Assembly: GCF_003991905.1 (NCBI RefSeq)
Contig: NZ_RSCL01000014.1
Location: forward strand, 124,001 to 188,000
Length of the DNA: 64,000 bases
Source of the DNA: Dulcicalothrix desertica PCC 7102
Lineage (GTDB): Bacteria > Cyanobacteriota > Cyanobacteriia > Cyanobacteriales > Nostocaceae
Reading direction: 5' to 3'
The position numbers and the translations under genes are program-made. How positions within the stretch are numbered: position 1 is the first letter of the stretch; the number at the start of each line of letters is the position of its first letter. The notes under the pieces are model-generated. The model was not told the origin of the DNA, made no database searches, and saw nothing but the letters and a program-made list of their open reading frames with translations. Below, one piece after another: positions 36,098 to 44,698 of this stretch.

Positions 36098-36472
36098 TTG
36101 GCGCCTAGGAAGAAAATTATTAGTAGCTGCCGCCATTTATTCAACCCAGAAATGCAGCGGGGAGCATGGATAGCACTGTTCTACTTTGGATTCGGCGCCT
36201 TAACTGCTTTAATAACTCTTAAAGATAATCGATTAGAACTAGCATTAGGCGTCCATGCAGCAAACAACCTTAGTTTTTTATTCGTGACCACAAAAGATTC
36301 TGTACTCGCAGTACCTGCAATGTGGACGGCAAAAGATATTGGAGACCCAAGACTAGAAGTTTTGATGTTCCTGTTACAAAGTTTAATCTTTTACTACATA
36401 TTTTTTGGGCGCCGTAAAAAAATTATCCAAGCAGTACCAGAAAAAAACGAATCTCTAGAAAAACTTAGTTAA
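36098..36472 (+). pseudogene. C-terminal remnant of a CPBP-family intramembrane protease
   Basis: A 124-codon frame (start uncertain; first convincing Met is in MQRGAWIALFYFGFGALTAL at 36152). It has two hydrophobic segments and LELALGVHAANNLSFLF, which matches the last conserved CPBP/CAAX-protease motif (H-x3-N). The earlier EExxxR and FxxxH motifs are absent, and no upstream coding was found. So this is the 3' half only. Intact CPBP proteins process prenylated proteins or give bacteriocin immunity. Confidence 0.65.
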
Positions 36473-36502
36473 TAAACTGGGTTTATACGGTTTCTACAGA
36501 AA

Positions 36503-36608
36503 ACCTCAGCCCAATAAAGGACTGAGGCCAAAAGTTTAATCAGGGTGCATCTACTAATCTCTGTATCCACTATGGTCTATTGCATATCAGGACAAAATCA
36601 AACAGTTT
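36503..36608 (-). repeat. ~105-bp repeat with terminator hairpin, copy 1
   Basis: Closely matches 38545-38648 (shared stretches AATCAGGGTGCATCTACT and TATCAGGACAAAATC). On the minus strand it ends with a hairpin, CCTCAGTCC ... GGGCTGAGG plus T run, and so lies downstream of the gene at 36679-37314 as its terminator. Confidence 0.7.
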
Positions 36609-36678
36609 AAGCCAAGAATACAAAATATTAGGCGTGGAAGATACTTATGAGTAATAAAGTTTTTCAAAGATTACGTTG

Positions 36679-37314
36679 TCAAGTAAAATATATCCGAATA
36701 CGGGTAATAGCTGAATCTAACCCTGGACTATGAACCCAACCAACAAAACCACCATAAACCATTCGGTCGTTTCTGTCTGCGACAAATACATGGTCTACTC
36801 CTAAAGGATTTTTCCAAGTTCTCACAGTTGAACCATCTCGTAGCCTTATTATTGGGCTTGAGCTTTTAAAATCTCTATGGTGTGCGCGTGTAATACCAGG
36901 TACCCTTTCTAAAATAGCTATAACTTCTTGGGTATCACCTGTTGTATCGGGTGTCACTACAGTTCCACAACCACACCCATCTATAATAGTTATTTTTAAT
37001 CTTTCTTTTAAATCACCGTCGAATAAAGATAAAGTATCAATTTCTTCTAATAATTTTCCGTGTGGCTCAGATTGGCGCCGATGGCAATATACTTCTGTTA
37101 ACAAATCTTCTAATCCAACTTTGGCTAAAGCATCTGTTATCAGCCCTGTTAAACCTAATACAGCAATACCACCCAACATTCCCGCAGGACCACCGAGAAA
37201 TGCTAGAGCTGCCGTAATTGCTGCGGCGCCTGTTAAACCTGTTGCTGCCATAGTTAGGACTAAAATAATACCAGGTAATCCTAAAGCAGCTATTTTCTTT
37301 GCTACCTCATCCAT
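36679..37314 (-). CDS. Glycine-zipper membrane protein of unknown function
   Basis: A 211-residue protein. Residues 10-70 are strongly hydrophobic and rich in Gly and Ala with GxxxG spacing (LTMAATGLTGAAAITAALAF, LGGPAGMLGGIAVLGLTGLI), predicted as a transmembrane hairpin. The soluble C-terminal 130 residues contain DGCGCGTVVTPDTTG and a beta-rich tail (STVRTWKNPLGVDHVFVADR, MVYGGFVGWVHS). Similar Gly-rich hairpins head uncharacterised cyanobacterial proteins and could insert in membranes. The gene neighbours a VapC toxin-antitoxin pair and a CPBP remnant. A toxin, effector or immunity role is only inference. Confidence 0.65.
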   Translation of the reverse strand: MDEVAKKIAALGLPGIILVLTMAATGLTGAAAITAALAFLGGPAGMLGGIAVLGLTGLITDALAKVGLEDLLTEVYCHRRQSEPHGKLLEEIDTLSLFDGDLKERLKITIIDGCGCGTVVTPDTTGDTQEVIAILERVPGITRAHHRDFKSSSPIIRLRDGSTVRTWKNPLGVDHVFVADRNDRMVYGGFVGWVHSPGLDSAITRIRIYFT

Positions 37315-37464
37315 ATGCTTTTGCTATAACCATTCACTCACTTATTCCTTTTTAGCACTTGTTTATGAGTGGCGCCAAAATCAAAGCTTCTTTATCTGGA
37401 GAACAGCTATTTCCGGATTAATAGGTACATGCAGCAAAAGCGATGGAATAAAACACATTACTTT

Positions 37465-37926
37465 TTACAGATAATTATTGGGATTGTCAATTATAATATT
37501 TTCTGCTAATGCAGCTGTATTCAACTCATTATCAGCCGACATAAATGTTAAAGATACATTATTAGTCAAACATAATGCATTAATTGCACATGCTGCTGCT
37601 AGCTGAACTGCATCATAGCCACGTAAACTATAAGTTTCAGCCATTGTCATGCCAGATGTGATAATATTATTTGTAATTTGAACAATCTGATAATCAGTCT
37701 GATAATCGCTACGAAATTGGTTACACAGTATCTTTGTATCTACAGAATTGAGACTTCCACCTCGTGACCTTCGTGTAATTGCAGCAATTATTTCAACACC
37801 TGTAATAGCTGCAATAAATATTTTATTGCTTGGCTCAGAATTAAATAATTCCAAGACCCAAGCGGAGCCAACCTCATTCACATAACGTTTGACGAGGGCA
37901 CTACTATCAATGAAATAAACCGCCAT
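37465..37926 (-). CDS. vapC: PIN-domain ribonuclease toxin (VapC type)
   Basis: A 153-residue PIN-domain protein. Conserved acidic residues are in AVYFIDSSALVKRYVNE (first Asp), TGVEIIAAITRR (Glu), SLRGYDAVQLAAA (Asp) and TFMSADNELNTAA (Asp). This is the four-acid metal site of VapC endoribonucleases, which cut tRNA or rRNA when free of antitoxin. Its ATG directly abuts the stop of the antitoxin gene (37927), so the two form an operon. Confidence 0.9.
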   Translation of the reverse strand: MAVYFIDSSALVKRYVNEVGSAWVLELFNSEPSNKIFIAAITGVEIIAAITRRSRGGSLNSVDTKILCNQFRSDYQTDYQIVQITNNIITSGMTMAETYSLRGYDAVQLAAACAINALCLTNNVSLTFMSADNELNTAALAENIIIDNPNNYL

Positions 37927-38190
37927 TTAGCGCCGTTCCTCAATAATAGTTTCAGACAGTGGCTTACCATCCACTTTTATTAATTGCTCCGTTGTTACAT
38001 TACGGTAAGTAGGTTTTTTAATCTCTTTGACCAGTCCAGACTCTAACAATGCCTGCTCAAATGCATTTTCTGATTCCGTTTGCATTTTAACAGTAATGTG
38101 TTGCTCAATTACTTGGTTGAGTTGATGTAATTCTTCTGTTTCAAGCTCTTGAAGTTGGTCGATAATATTCTGAAGTATTGCTTGAGCCAT
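37927..38190 (-). CDS. Antitoxin partner of the VapC toxin
   Basis: An 87-residue acidic helical protein (IIDQLQELETEELHQLNQVI) with a C-terminal tail (TEQLIKVDGKPLSETIIEER) of the type that wraps around a PIN toxin. It lacks an obvious AbrB or RHH DNA-binding motif, like other antitoxins of cyanobacterial PIN modules. It is immediately upstream of vapC without a gap. Confidence 0.8.
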   Translation of the reverse strand: MAQAILQNIIDQLQELETEELHQLNQVIEQHITVKMQTESENAFEQALLESGLVKEIKKPTYRNVTTEQLIKVDGKPLSETIIEERR

Positions 38191-38544
38191 AATTTTTATA
38201 ATAATTGTAAGTTAACTAATTATATTTTTTATAATATAACATGCTTAATTGATTTATGAATAGTTAGAATTCCAGGACGGTTAGACTGTAACATCATTTA
38301 CAACCAAGTAAGCAGGGTCAAGATAATTTTTCATCTTCTTCTAAGCTAAGGGTCTAACATTCGTTTTTTAAGTCTTGCAGCAAGTCAATCTCTAGAATCA
38401 TTTTCATCAAAGAAACGAGCAGGCCTATTTTCTATTTCACCATAATGTATACAGACCTTTCGATGCTATATATCACCAACGTGTGGTCAAAGCATTTATC
38501 AATTCATGAGTACTAACACAGGTTGTTGCTCATCAATAAATAAA
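38191..38544. other. Intergenic stretch with possible decayed coding
   Basis: No intact gene. On the minus strand around 38350-38450, a protein-like fragment reads EIENRPARFFDENDSRD, stop, LAARLKKRMLDP, stop, suggesting an old gene remnant of unknown family. Confidence 0.35.
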
Positions 38545-38648
38545 AAACCCCAGTCCCTAACGGACTGAGGTAAAAATTGAATCAGGGTGCATCTACTATC
38601 TCTATATCCGCTATGGACTGTAGGGTATCAGGACAAAATCGAACAGCT
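38545..38648 (-). repeat. ~105-bp repeat with terminator hairpin, copy 2
   Basis: Partner of 36503-36608. The minus-strand hairpin CAGTCCGTTAGGGACTG followed by T-rich DNA forms the terminator. In this copy a reading frame stays open across the repeat and ends ...PDTLQSIADIEIVDAP. Copy 1 has stops and a one-base shift at the same place. Confidence 0.7.
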
Positions 38649-38803
38649 TTTATGTATAACTTATTACAATTGGATATATTATTGTTCGTGAAAGAAGCTT
38701 GTGGCGCCCTCAAATTGTAGTTAAAGAACAAGTTACATATGTGTAATGACATTTCTACGAGTAAATACTTAGAAAGACAAATTAAAAACAATGCTGGCAT
38801 CAC
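38582..38803 (-). CDS. Possible small protein ending inside the repeat (73 aa)
   Basis: A 73-codon frame (ends LYIKAVRFCPDTLQSIADIE ...VDAP) directly followed by a terminator hairpin. The homologous stretch in copy 1 of the repeat retains FCPD and T-IVDTEI in a broken frame, which suggests the tail was once coding in both. No family recognised; start uncertain. Confidence 0.35.
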   Translation of the reverse strand: MMPALFLICLSKYLLVEMSLHICNLFFNYNLRAPQASFTNNNISNCNKLYIKAVRFCPDTLQSIADIEIVDAP

Positions 38804-38986
38804 GGACTAATAATAAGAGCATTTAATGAGCATTCTGTGTTTATTTTTAGTTTGTAGGAGGGAATATTGAGAATAAGCCATTTATAAACTTTTTTAAGCG
38901 AAGAGTAAATATCTTCACTCCACAGCAAATAATCTATTATATGTAGTATACATACACAAGTACCAAACTATATATACTAAAACCCA

Positions 38987-40297
38987 ATGCAACAACCAAT
39001 TCACGTTATCGGAGGTGGACTAGCTGGAACTGAGGCAGCTTGGCAAATAGCTGCTGCTGGCATACCAGTAGTTTTACATGAAATGCGCCCGCAACGTTTC
39101 GGCGGCGCCCATCATACATCTCATCTCGCCGAATTGGTTTGTAGTAATTCGTTTGGGGCAATGGCAAGTGATAGAGCATCGGGTTTATTGCACGAAGAGT
39201 TACGGCGCCTTGGTTCTATCGTAATTGCAAAAGCTGACGAACATCAAGTTCCCGCAGGTGGCGCCTTAGCTGTTGATAGAGGACAATTTAGCGAAGATTT
39301 AACAAATACCCTCGCACAGCATCCATTAATAGAACTGCGACGAGGTGAAATACCTGCCATTCCTCTTGGAGTTGTAGTTATAGCGAGCGGTCCATTAACG
39401 AGTCCTGAGCTTGCAGAAGATTTGCGTCGTTTTACAGGAATGGAGTATCTTAGTTTTTTTGATGCCGCAAGTCCTATAATTGTGGGAGAATCAATAAATC
39501 GGGATATTGCTTTTATGGCTTCGCGCTACGACAAAGGCGAAGCCGCTTACTTAAACTGTCCAATGAATAAGGAACAGTACATTCGGTTTAGAGAAGAACT
39601 TTGCAAAGCTGAACAAACCGAGTTGAAAGATTTTGATAGAGAAAAAGTTAAGTTTTTTGAAGCTTGTTTACCAATCGAAGAACTAGCACTGCGCGGAGAA
39701 GATACCATGCGCTATGGCCCCCTTAAACCTGTAGGGTTATCTGATACCCGTACAGGCGAACGTTCTTACGCAGTTATTCAACTACGCCAAGAAGACAAGC
39801 AAGGCAAGTTATGGAATATGGTAGGGTTCCAAACTAACTTACGTTGGGGCGAGCAAAAACGTATTTTCCAAATGATACCTGGTTTAGAAAATGCCGAATT
39901 TGTACGTTTGGGTGTCATGCACCGCAATACATTTATTAACGCTCCCCAATTAATGCATCAAACACTGCAATTCAAAGAGCATCCAAATATATTAGCCGCA
40001 GGTCAAATAATTGGTACCGAAGGATACACAGCAGCATCCGCAGGTGGTTGGCTAGCTGGAACAAATGCCGCACGTGTTGCATTAGGTAAACAACCAGTAA
40101 CGTTACCAATTACAACCATGATGGGCGCCTTATTTGAATTCATCAGTACCGCATCACCCAAACACTTCCAACCCATGCCCCCCAATTTCGGAATATTACC
40201 CGATTTGGGAGTAAAAATTAAAGGCAAACCAGAGCGTTATGGAAAATATCGCGACAGGTCATTGCAAGATTTAGAAAACTGGAAGCATTTACTATAA
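38987..40297 (+). CDS. trmFO: Folate-dependent tRNA (uracil-54-C5) methyltransferase TrmFO
   Basis: A 436-residue flavoenzyme that makes ribothymidine at position 54 of tRNA, using methylene-THF and FADH2. The N-terminal FAD motif is [17 protein letters not shown]. Further signatures are [37 protein letters not shown] and [20 protein letters not shown]. Length and start are normal for the family (formerly Gid). It is monocistronic and has a GGGCATCCCTGCCCGC-type repeat after its stop. Confidence 0.97.
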   Translation: MQQPIHVIGGGLAGTEAAWQIAAAGIPVVLHEMRPQRFGGAHHTSHLAELVCSNSFGAMASDRASGLLHEELRRLGSIVIAKADEHQVPAGGALAVDRGQFSEDLTNTLAQHPLIELRRGEIPAIPLGVVVIASGPLTSPELAEDLRRFTGMEYLSFFDAASPIIVGESINRDIAFMASRYDKGEAAYLNCPMNKEQYIRFREELCKAEQTELKDFDREKVKFFEACLPIEELALRGEDTMRYGPLKPVGLSDTRTGERSYAVIQLRQEDKQGKLWNMVGFQTNLRWGEQKRIFQMIPGLENAEFVRLGVMHRNTFINAPQLMHQTLQFKEHPNILAAGQIIGTEGYTAASAGGWLAGTNAARVALGKQPVTLPITTMMGALFEFISTASPKHFQPMPPNFGILPDLGVKIKGKPERYGKYRDRSLQDLENWKHLL

Positions 40298-40305
40298 TTT
40301 CTTCT

Positions 40306-40435
40306 TCTTGTGGAGCGGGCATCCCTGCCCGCCTCTTAATAAATTTGAGATGTGACGGGGCTTGCGATGCCCGTTCCACAAGATACAGAATAAAATACTT
40401 AAAACCCGCCTCAAAGTAGAAGCGGGCAGTATAAA
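40306..40435. repeat. GGCATCCCTGCCCGC/GTTCCAC dispersed repeat
   Basis: GTGGAGCGGGCATCCCTGCC and GATGCCCGTTCCACAAG form an imperfect inverted pair after trmFO. Related pieces occur at 33351-33372, 49153-49183 and 56124-56150, each at a gene end. A probable dispersed terminator-like repeat. Confidence 0.6.
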
Positions 40436-40464
40436 ATTTTCAATTGTTACGGTAGTGATAATGA

Positions 40465-40800
40465 TTATTGAGCTTTCTTTTTATCTTGCTTTTTACCAAT
40501 AAATCCGAAGTCATCTTCTTTCATCGTAATCATACCGTGTACACCGAGGGCTGCAATTGCGGCGCCGATAAATCCCCAAGTGCCATCGGTGAAAGCATTG
40601 ATGCGGTGTGATAAGCTACGGTGGTAAGCAAAATCGAGTTGTCGAGTACTGCCGTTACCATCGCGCGCAAGTCTTTCGATGTAATCTTCAGTTCGTTCTA
40701 AAGCGTTATAATCAACATCGTAAGCATAAAGTGATGACCCCATGACAATTAAGCCGGGAATCACAAGTGCGATTAAAAGTATGCCTCTGCCTGAATTCAT
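40465..40800 (-). CDS. Conserved small membrane protein (111 aa)
   Basis: A 111-residue protein with two hydrophobic segments: GILLIALVIPGLIVMGSSLY near the N-terminus and GTWGFIGAAIAALGVHGMI near the C-terminus. The middle is polar (NALERTEDYIERLARDGNGS). The end is Lys-rich. It resembles uncharacterised cyanobacterial two-helix proteins. It is divergent from the EnvC-like gene. Confidence 0.7.
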   Translation of the reverse strand: MNSGRGILLIALVIPGLIVMGSSLYAYDVDYNALERTEDYIERLARDGNGSTRQLDFAYHRSLSHRINAFTDGTWGFIGAAIAALGVHGMITMKEDDFGFIGKKQDKKKAQ

Positions 40801-40973
40801 ACGACCTCATGTCAGGTAATATATGCAATTAATGCTGACATACCCGTATTTTTGCGTTAGTATCTGGCAAACAATTGCAAAATTAGCTTCTGCCGTTAGC
40901 GAACAGATTTTTTTGGGAATAATATTCGTGGTTGGTTGAATTTTGGATTTAAAATCCTCAGTAGTCTAACAAT

Positions 40974-42182
40974 ATGAAAGCTATATATATCCCAAAAAGA
41001 CGGAATTATTTAAGATTTACTCTTGCTTTACTATCTATTCTATGTATAGTTTTTACATGGTTTCCAGCATTATCTCTACAAGCACAGACAAAAAATACAT
41101 CTATTGATGCACTACAGAAACAGCAGCAACAACTAAAATTACAGCGTGGGCAAGTTAGTCAAGAACGTAACCGTTTGGACAACTTACAAAATGTCGCCCA
41201 AGATAGACTCAACAATTTAGAACAAAATTTACAAACAACCACCACACAAATTCAAGACAGCGAAAACCGTTTAAAGTTAGCAACCGAACGTCTCGAACAA
41301 CTAATCGTCGATTTATCAGTGGCTGAACGTTCGTTCAAAGAAAGACAAGACGCGACTGTAGGAAGATTAAGGTTTTTACAGCGTTCAACAGCGAGTCATG
41401 GGTGGACTGTGTTACTACAAAGTCGAAGTATAAACGATTTTCTAAGTCGGCGCCGACATTTAAAGATGGTATATCAGGCAGACCAGCAAATACTAGCAAA
41501 ACTTACAGAAGAAGCAAATCGCATCATCGAGCAAAAAACAGCAGTTGAACAGGTAAAAAACGAGATAAGCTTAATTCGTCAGCAACTCTTAGCGCAAAAA
41601 AATGACTATCAGTCTCAAGCTGCATCACAATCAGAATTAATAGAGAGATTAAATAACGACCGTTTAGCATTAGCAGCAGCACAAACCCAACTAGAACAAG
41701 ATTCTATTGCCATCGGTAACTTAATTCAGCAAAGAATTGCTGCTCAAAAAGCGCGTGAAGCTGCCGAAAAAGCAATTGGTAAACGATTTACCGAAGGTAC
41801 AGGTATATTTGGCTTTCCTAGCGATGCACCTATTAGTAGTCCCTTTGGCTATAGAACTCACCCTGTACTTGGCTATCGGCGCCTACATACGGGTATCGAT
41901 TTTGCAGGCGCCTATGGTAGTCCAATTCGTGCGGCAGATGCAGGTACCGTAATATTTGCAGGATGGTACGGTGGTTACGGAAACGCAGTAATAATCAGTC
42001 ACGGCAAAGGAATTACAACCTTATATGGTCACAGTAGCCAGTTATATGTATCCGAAGGGCAAACAGTACAACGTGGACAACATATAGCAGTAACAGGTTC
42101 CACAGGTTTATCAACAGGCCCCCACCTACACTTTGAAGTTCGTAGAGACGGCACACCAACCGACCCAGCACCCTATTTATAA
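40974..42182 (+). CDS. EnvC/NlpD-type murein hydrolase activator (M23 peptidase family)
   Basis: A 402-residue exported protein. A hydrophobic signal segment (about residues 14-38) is followed by a long coiled coil (residues 45-260, repeated Q-rich heptads) and a C-terminal LytM/M23 domain (about 290-400): APISSPFGYRTHPVLGYRRL, HTGIDFAGAYGSPI, YGHSSQLYVSEGQTVQRGQ, and GPHLHFEVRRDG. The zinc ligands H..D and HxH appear intact, so it may cut peptidoglycan itself, unlike E. coli EnvC. A likely role in septal peptidoglycan remodelling. Confidence 0.9.
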   Translation: MKAIYIPKRRNYLRFTLALLSILCIVFTWFPALSLQAQTKNTSIDALQKQQQQLKLQRGQVSQERNRLDNLQNVAQDRLNNLEQNLQTTTTQIQDSENRLKLATERLEQLIVDLSVAERSFKERQDATVGRLRFLQRSTASHGWTVLLQSRSINDFLSRRRHLKMVYQADQQILAKLTEEANRIIEQKTAVEQVKNEISLIRQQLLAQKNDYQSQAASQSELIERLNNDRLALAAAQTQLEQDSIAIGNLIQQRIAAQKAREAAEKAIGKRFTEGTGIFGFPSDAPISSPFGYRTHPVLGYRRLHTGIDFAGAYGSPIRAADAGTVIFAGWYGGYGNAVIISHGKGITTLYGHSSQLYVSEGQTVQRGQHIAVTGSTGLSTGPHLHFEVRRDGTPTDPAPYL

Positions 42183-42196
42183 AGTGGTGAGTGGAA

Positions 42197-42265
42197 AGTG
42201 CTGAGTGCTGAGTAAAGTTAGGAGTTAGGAGTTAAAAACTCAGCACTCAGCACTCAGCACTTTTT
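42197..42265. repeat. STRR heptamer hairpin before tRNA-Arg
   Basis: AGTGCTGAGTGCTGAGT, then TTAGGAGTTAGGAGTTA, then ACTCAGCACTCAGCACTCAG: inverted heptamer arrays around a TTAGGAG array. It has the same design as 24893-24986 and probably terminates the EnvC-like gene. Confidence 0.75.
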
Positions 42266-42303
42266 ACTCATTATTCCAAACTATGATATAGTTTATGGAA
42301 CGA

Positions 42304-42376
42304 GGGCGTGTAGCTCAGTGGATAGAGCGTCAGGTTCCGGTCCTGTAGGTCGGGGGTTCGAGTCCCTCCACGCTCG
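42304..42376 (+). tRNA. tRNA-Arg (anticodon CCG)
   Basis: 73 nt with acceptor GGGCGTG / CACGCTC, D-arm TAGCTCAGTGGATAGAGC, anticodon loop TTCCGGT (anticodon CCG) on a CAGG/CCTG stem, and T-arm CGGGGGTTCGAGTCCCTCC. Discriminator G; CCA is not encoded. It decodes CGG. Confidence 0.95.
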
Positions 42377-42458
42377 TATTATTTTACATATTGACACTAC
42401 GTAATGATAGTTAAAAATTGAGCCATTATGGCTAAATGCTCTGATACTGTGATTATAT

Positions 42459-42794
42459 ATGAGTTCTGGCGCCAGAAAACAAAGAATTCTTAACCCAAAT
42501 CAATCTTATACGTTTCGTAGTTACTTTGAGATGCGCTTTCCCATAACGGATATTTTATGGGAGTTAGGAGTTCATTTTAATAAAAGCAATATTAATTTCC
42601 CTAAAAGCTCTACAACAGAACCTGAGCGTTTATTATCACTACGTCAACGACTTGAAGAAGCTGTTTTTAGGGTAAGCTTAACTAGCGAATCTGCCAGACA
42701 ACAAGTATTAATCGCACCAATACTTTTAGAATTAGCTCATGTTACAGAATTGCTTACGTCGCTTGAAAGCAGCACCGGAAATAACAGCCCCTAG
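42459..42794 (+). pseudogene. N-terminal part of a conserved protein, apparently truncated
   Basis: A 111-codon frame (KQRILNPNQSYTFRSYFEMR, PITDILWELGVHFNKSNINF, LTSESARQQVLIAPILLEL) resembling the N-terminus of a cyanobacterial family of unknown function. The last 20 or so codons (VTELLTSLESSTGNNSP) overlap the 3' end of the PEP-CTERM gene on the other strand and look unrelated. A fusion point near 42735 probably cut off the rest of the gene. Confidence 0.55.
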
Positions 42795-43682
42795 AGCCAA
42801 AAATCCTAGACTAGGTTCGGGTACAGCTTTACTCAAATTAGTCTTCACTGGTGCGGAGGCAAAAGTCATGCGGTCGAAAGCAACTATATCATTAGTTCCT
42901 TGTTCACCATCTTTGATTTTGAACTGAACCTTGGTAAAGTAGTCTTCTTGCGAGTCAGCGATGTAACCAGAGTAGAATGCTGTTCCTCGAATCTTTACTT
43001 TAGCATTAGGATCAGATAAGGTTAGCGGTAGGTTGACGAATTTTGTGCTGCCATCTAAGCGGGTTAATTCATAACCCATAATCGCACCACGCTCAAAGTC
43101 AGTACCGTAAAAGCCAAAGCCAGATATGGCTTCTGAGAAAGAAAATATTAGGTTACTATCTTTTCCTGCATTCGTGTTCAAAAACTGGTTATTTAAACGC
43201 TGTTGCTTGGTTAAACCAGCGTCACTGATGCCATAACGACCACCAGAAACATTTGTATTGCTGCCGTTGCTCTTACCATTGGTTTTTTGTATTGTGGTGT
43301 GCAAGCTTGTATCTCTTCCACTATTACTGTCAAAAATATTCATCCTGACAATATTGCCATCATTCTTCGTCAGATCGACGTTATAATCGAGTTTAACGCC
43401 TGTTTCGTTGATTTGATCAAAGCCCTCCGAAGCCTCAAAGTTAACTGTCTTAAAAGACCTACCAGTGAGAGCTTTCAAAAACTGTTGCTCGGCATTATAG
43501 CTATTTGTTAATTTAGATACGTCAGGTGCGTCTTGAGCGGCTCTATTGGTATTCGGATTTCCAAAATATTGAATATCTTCGCCTAAAAATGAGGCTGCTT
43601 GAGCAGAAGAACTGTTGATACCCATTCCAATTATGGTGACTGTTAAGCTAGTTACAACCAAACCAATTTCTTTAAGCTTCAT
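42732..43682 (-). CDS. PEP-CTERM sorting-domain exported protein
   Basis: A 316-residue protein with a signal peptide (LTVTIIGMGINSSSAQAASF) and a C-terminal PEP-CTERM tripartite signal: VPEPSLGFLALGAVISGAAF followed by KRRKQ. PEP-CTERM proteins are processed by exosortase and usually end up in exopolysaccharide or at the cell surface. The body is rich in Asn, Gly and Ser and predicted beta (SGFGFYGTDFERGAIMGYEL). The last 63 bp overlap the truncated gene on the plus strand. It is near tRNA-Arg, with no exosortase visible in the window. Confidence 0.9.
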   Translation of the reverse strand: MKLKEIGLVVTSLTVTIIGMGINSSSAQAASFLGEDIQYFGNPNTNRAAQDAPDVSKLTNSYNAEQQFLKALTGRSFKTVNFEASEGFDQINETGVKLDYNVDLTKNDGNIVRMNIFDSNSGRDTSLHTTIQKTNGKSNGSNTNVSGGRYGISDAGLTKQQRLNNQFLNTNAGKDSNLIFSFSEAISGFGFYGTDFERGAIMGYELTRLDGSTKFVNLPLTLSDPNAKVKIRGTAFYSGYIADSQEDYFTKVQFKIKDGEQGTNDIVAFDRMTFASAPVKTNLSKAVPEPSLGFLALGAVISGAAFKRRKQFCNMS

Positions 43683-44494
43683 TTTGTCTGTTCCCTTTAA
43701 AATACTAAGAGTGTTAGCCGCTTACAGATGTCTTTTCCGAACACAGCAGCGTATTTTTTTTACTATGTACACACTCTAATCACTCTTAATGGGAACTGAC
43801 AACATTACTCTCTAAATCTTTATTGCAAGTTTTAAAGTCTCTTATTGGACAGTATTTTCACCTTTAAGAGGGGTTGGAAAGAAGTATACATGTAGAGGAT
43901 TCGACTCGATAATTTTTGGGAGAAATCAATCTCTCTCTGTGTTGATAGTCTTAAAACTGCGTAAATTTTCTGAATAGTAGGTTGTTGATACGTAGCATTA
44001 GATATGGTGACTAATTCTGATACTGGCAGTGAATACTCAGAACATATCCGACAACCAACCCCTAGTTGTAGGGGCTTGCAAGTAATTACAGCCTTACGCA
44101 ACAAAGCGCACCCACCCCTCAAGAGTATCTAACTTTGCCTGTAAGCCCGCAAATTGCTGTATCATACGCCTTGGTTGAGAGAAAATCTCAGCTTATGTAT
44201 TTGTTAACATGCGTTGGGAATTGTTAACGAAAAGGTATCGGTGGCTATTCTTTAACTTGCTCATATAGATGCTTCTGGGTAGATAAAAACGCGCGCGGGT
44301 ATTTTCTATAAGCCAGCAATTCTAACACTACCTATATAAATTCCGTCAGGGATTGAAAATCAAACGTCTAAGCAATACTGCTCGGTTAACGATTTTTTTC
44401 ATGGTTTTGGGCATGTAGAGACGCGAAATTTACCTGCGGTACACTCCGTGAACGCGTCTCTACAAGGTTTGTGGTTTACCGAATTTTCTTAACC
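43683..44494. other. Intergenic region with dispersed repeats
   Basis: About 800 bp. The first 100 bp should hold the PEP-CTERM promoter. A 96-codon minus-strand frame (43832-44122) is not convincing. The GTAGAGAC hairpin at 44414-44464 lies just before the methylase fragment. Confidence 0.4.
44414..44464. repeat. GTAGAGAC hairpin (long-loop form)
   Basis: TGTAGAGACGCG (44414-44425) and CGCGTCTCTACA (44453-44464), loop 27 bases. Same outer arms as the palindromes at 10195 and 25453. Confidence 0.7.
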
Positions 44495-44638
44495 TACGAC
44501 ATGACCGCAGATGGTTTATCTCTTGATGATAAACGTCAACCTGTACAAGAGAATGATATACCAGATTTATTACAGCGATGGCATTCCAGAGTGGCGCCGA
44601 ATGTGGCAGTTAAAGATGCCTTTGAAGCAATTATATAG
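44495..44638 (+). pseudogene. C-terminal fragment of a type I restriction-modification methylase (HsdM-like)
   Basis: 47 codons reading YDMTADGLSLDDKRQPVQEN then DIPDLLQRWHSRVAPNVAV and a stop at 44636. The D-G-x-S-L-D-D-K-R-x-P motif with ENDIPDLL is highly typical of the C-terminal part of HsdM N6-adenine methylases. There is no upstream methylase or neighbouring hsdR/hsdS, so this is a relic of a lost restriction system. Confidence 0.7.
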
Positions 44639-44698
44639 ATAATATTCGTTATTGGTTTTCCACCCAGGCGCCTTCTTAATCTTTTATCCTCTAGGAAT

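Noticed and set aside
43832-44122. 96-codon minus-strand frame
   Set aside because: Starts in repeat-like DNA and has no protein-like pattern.
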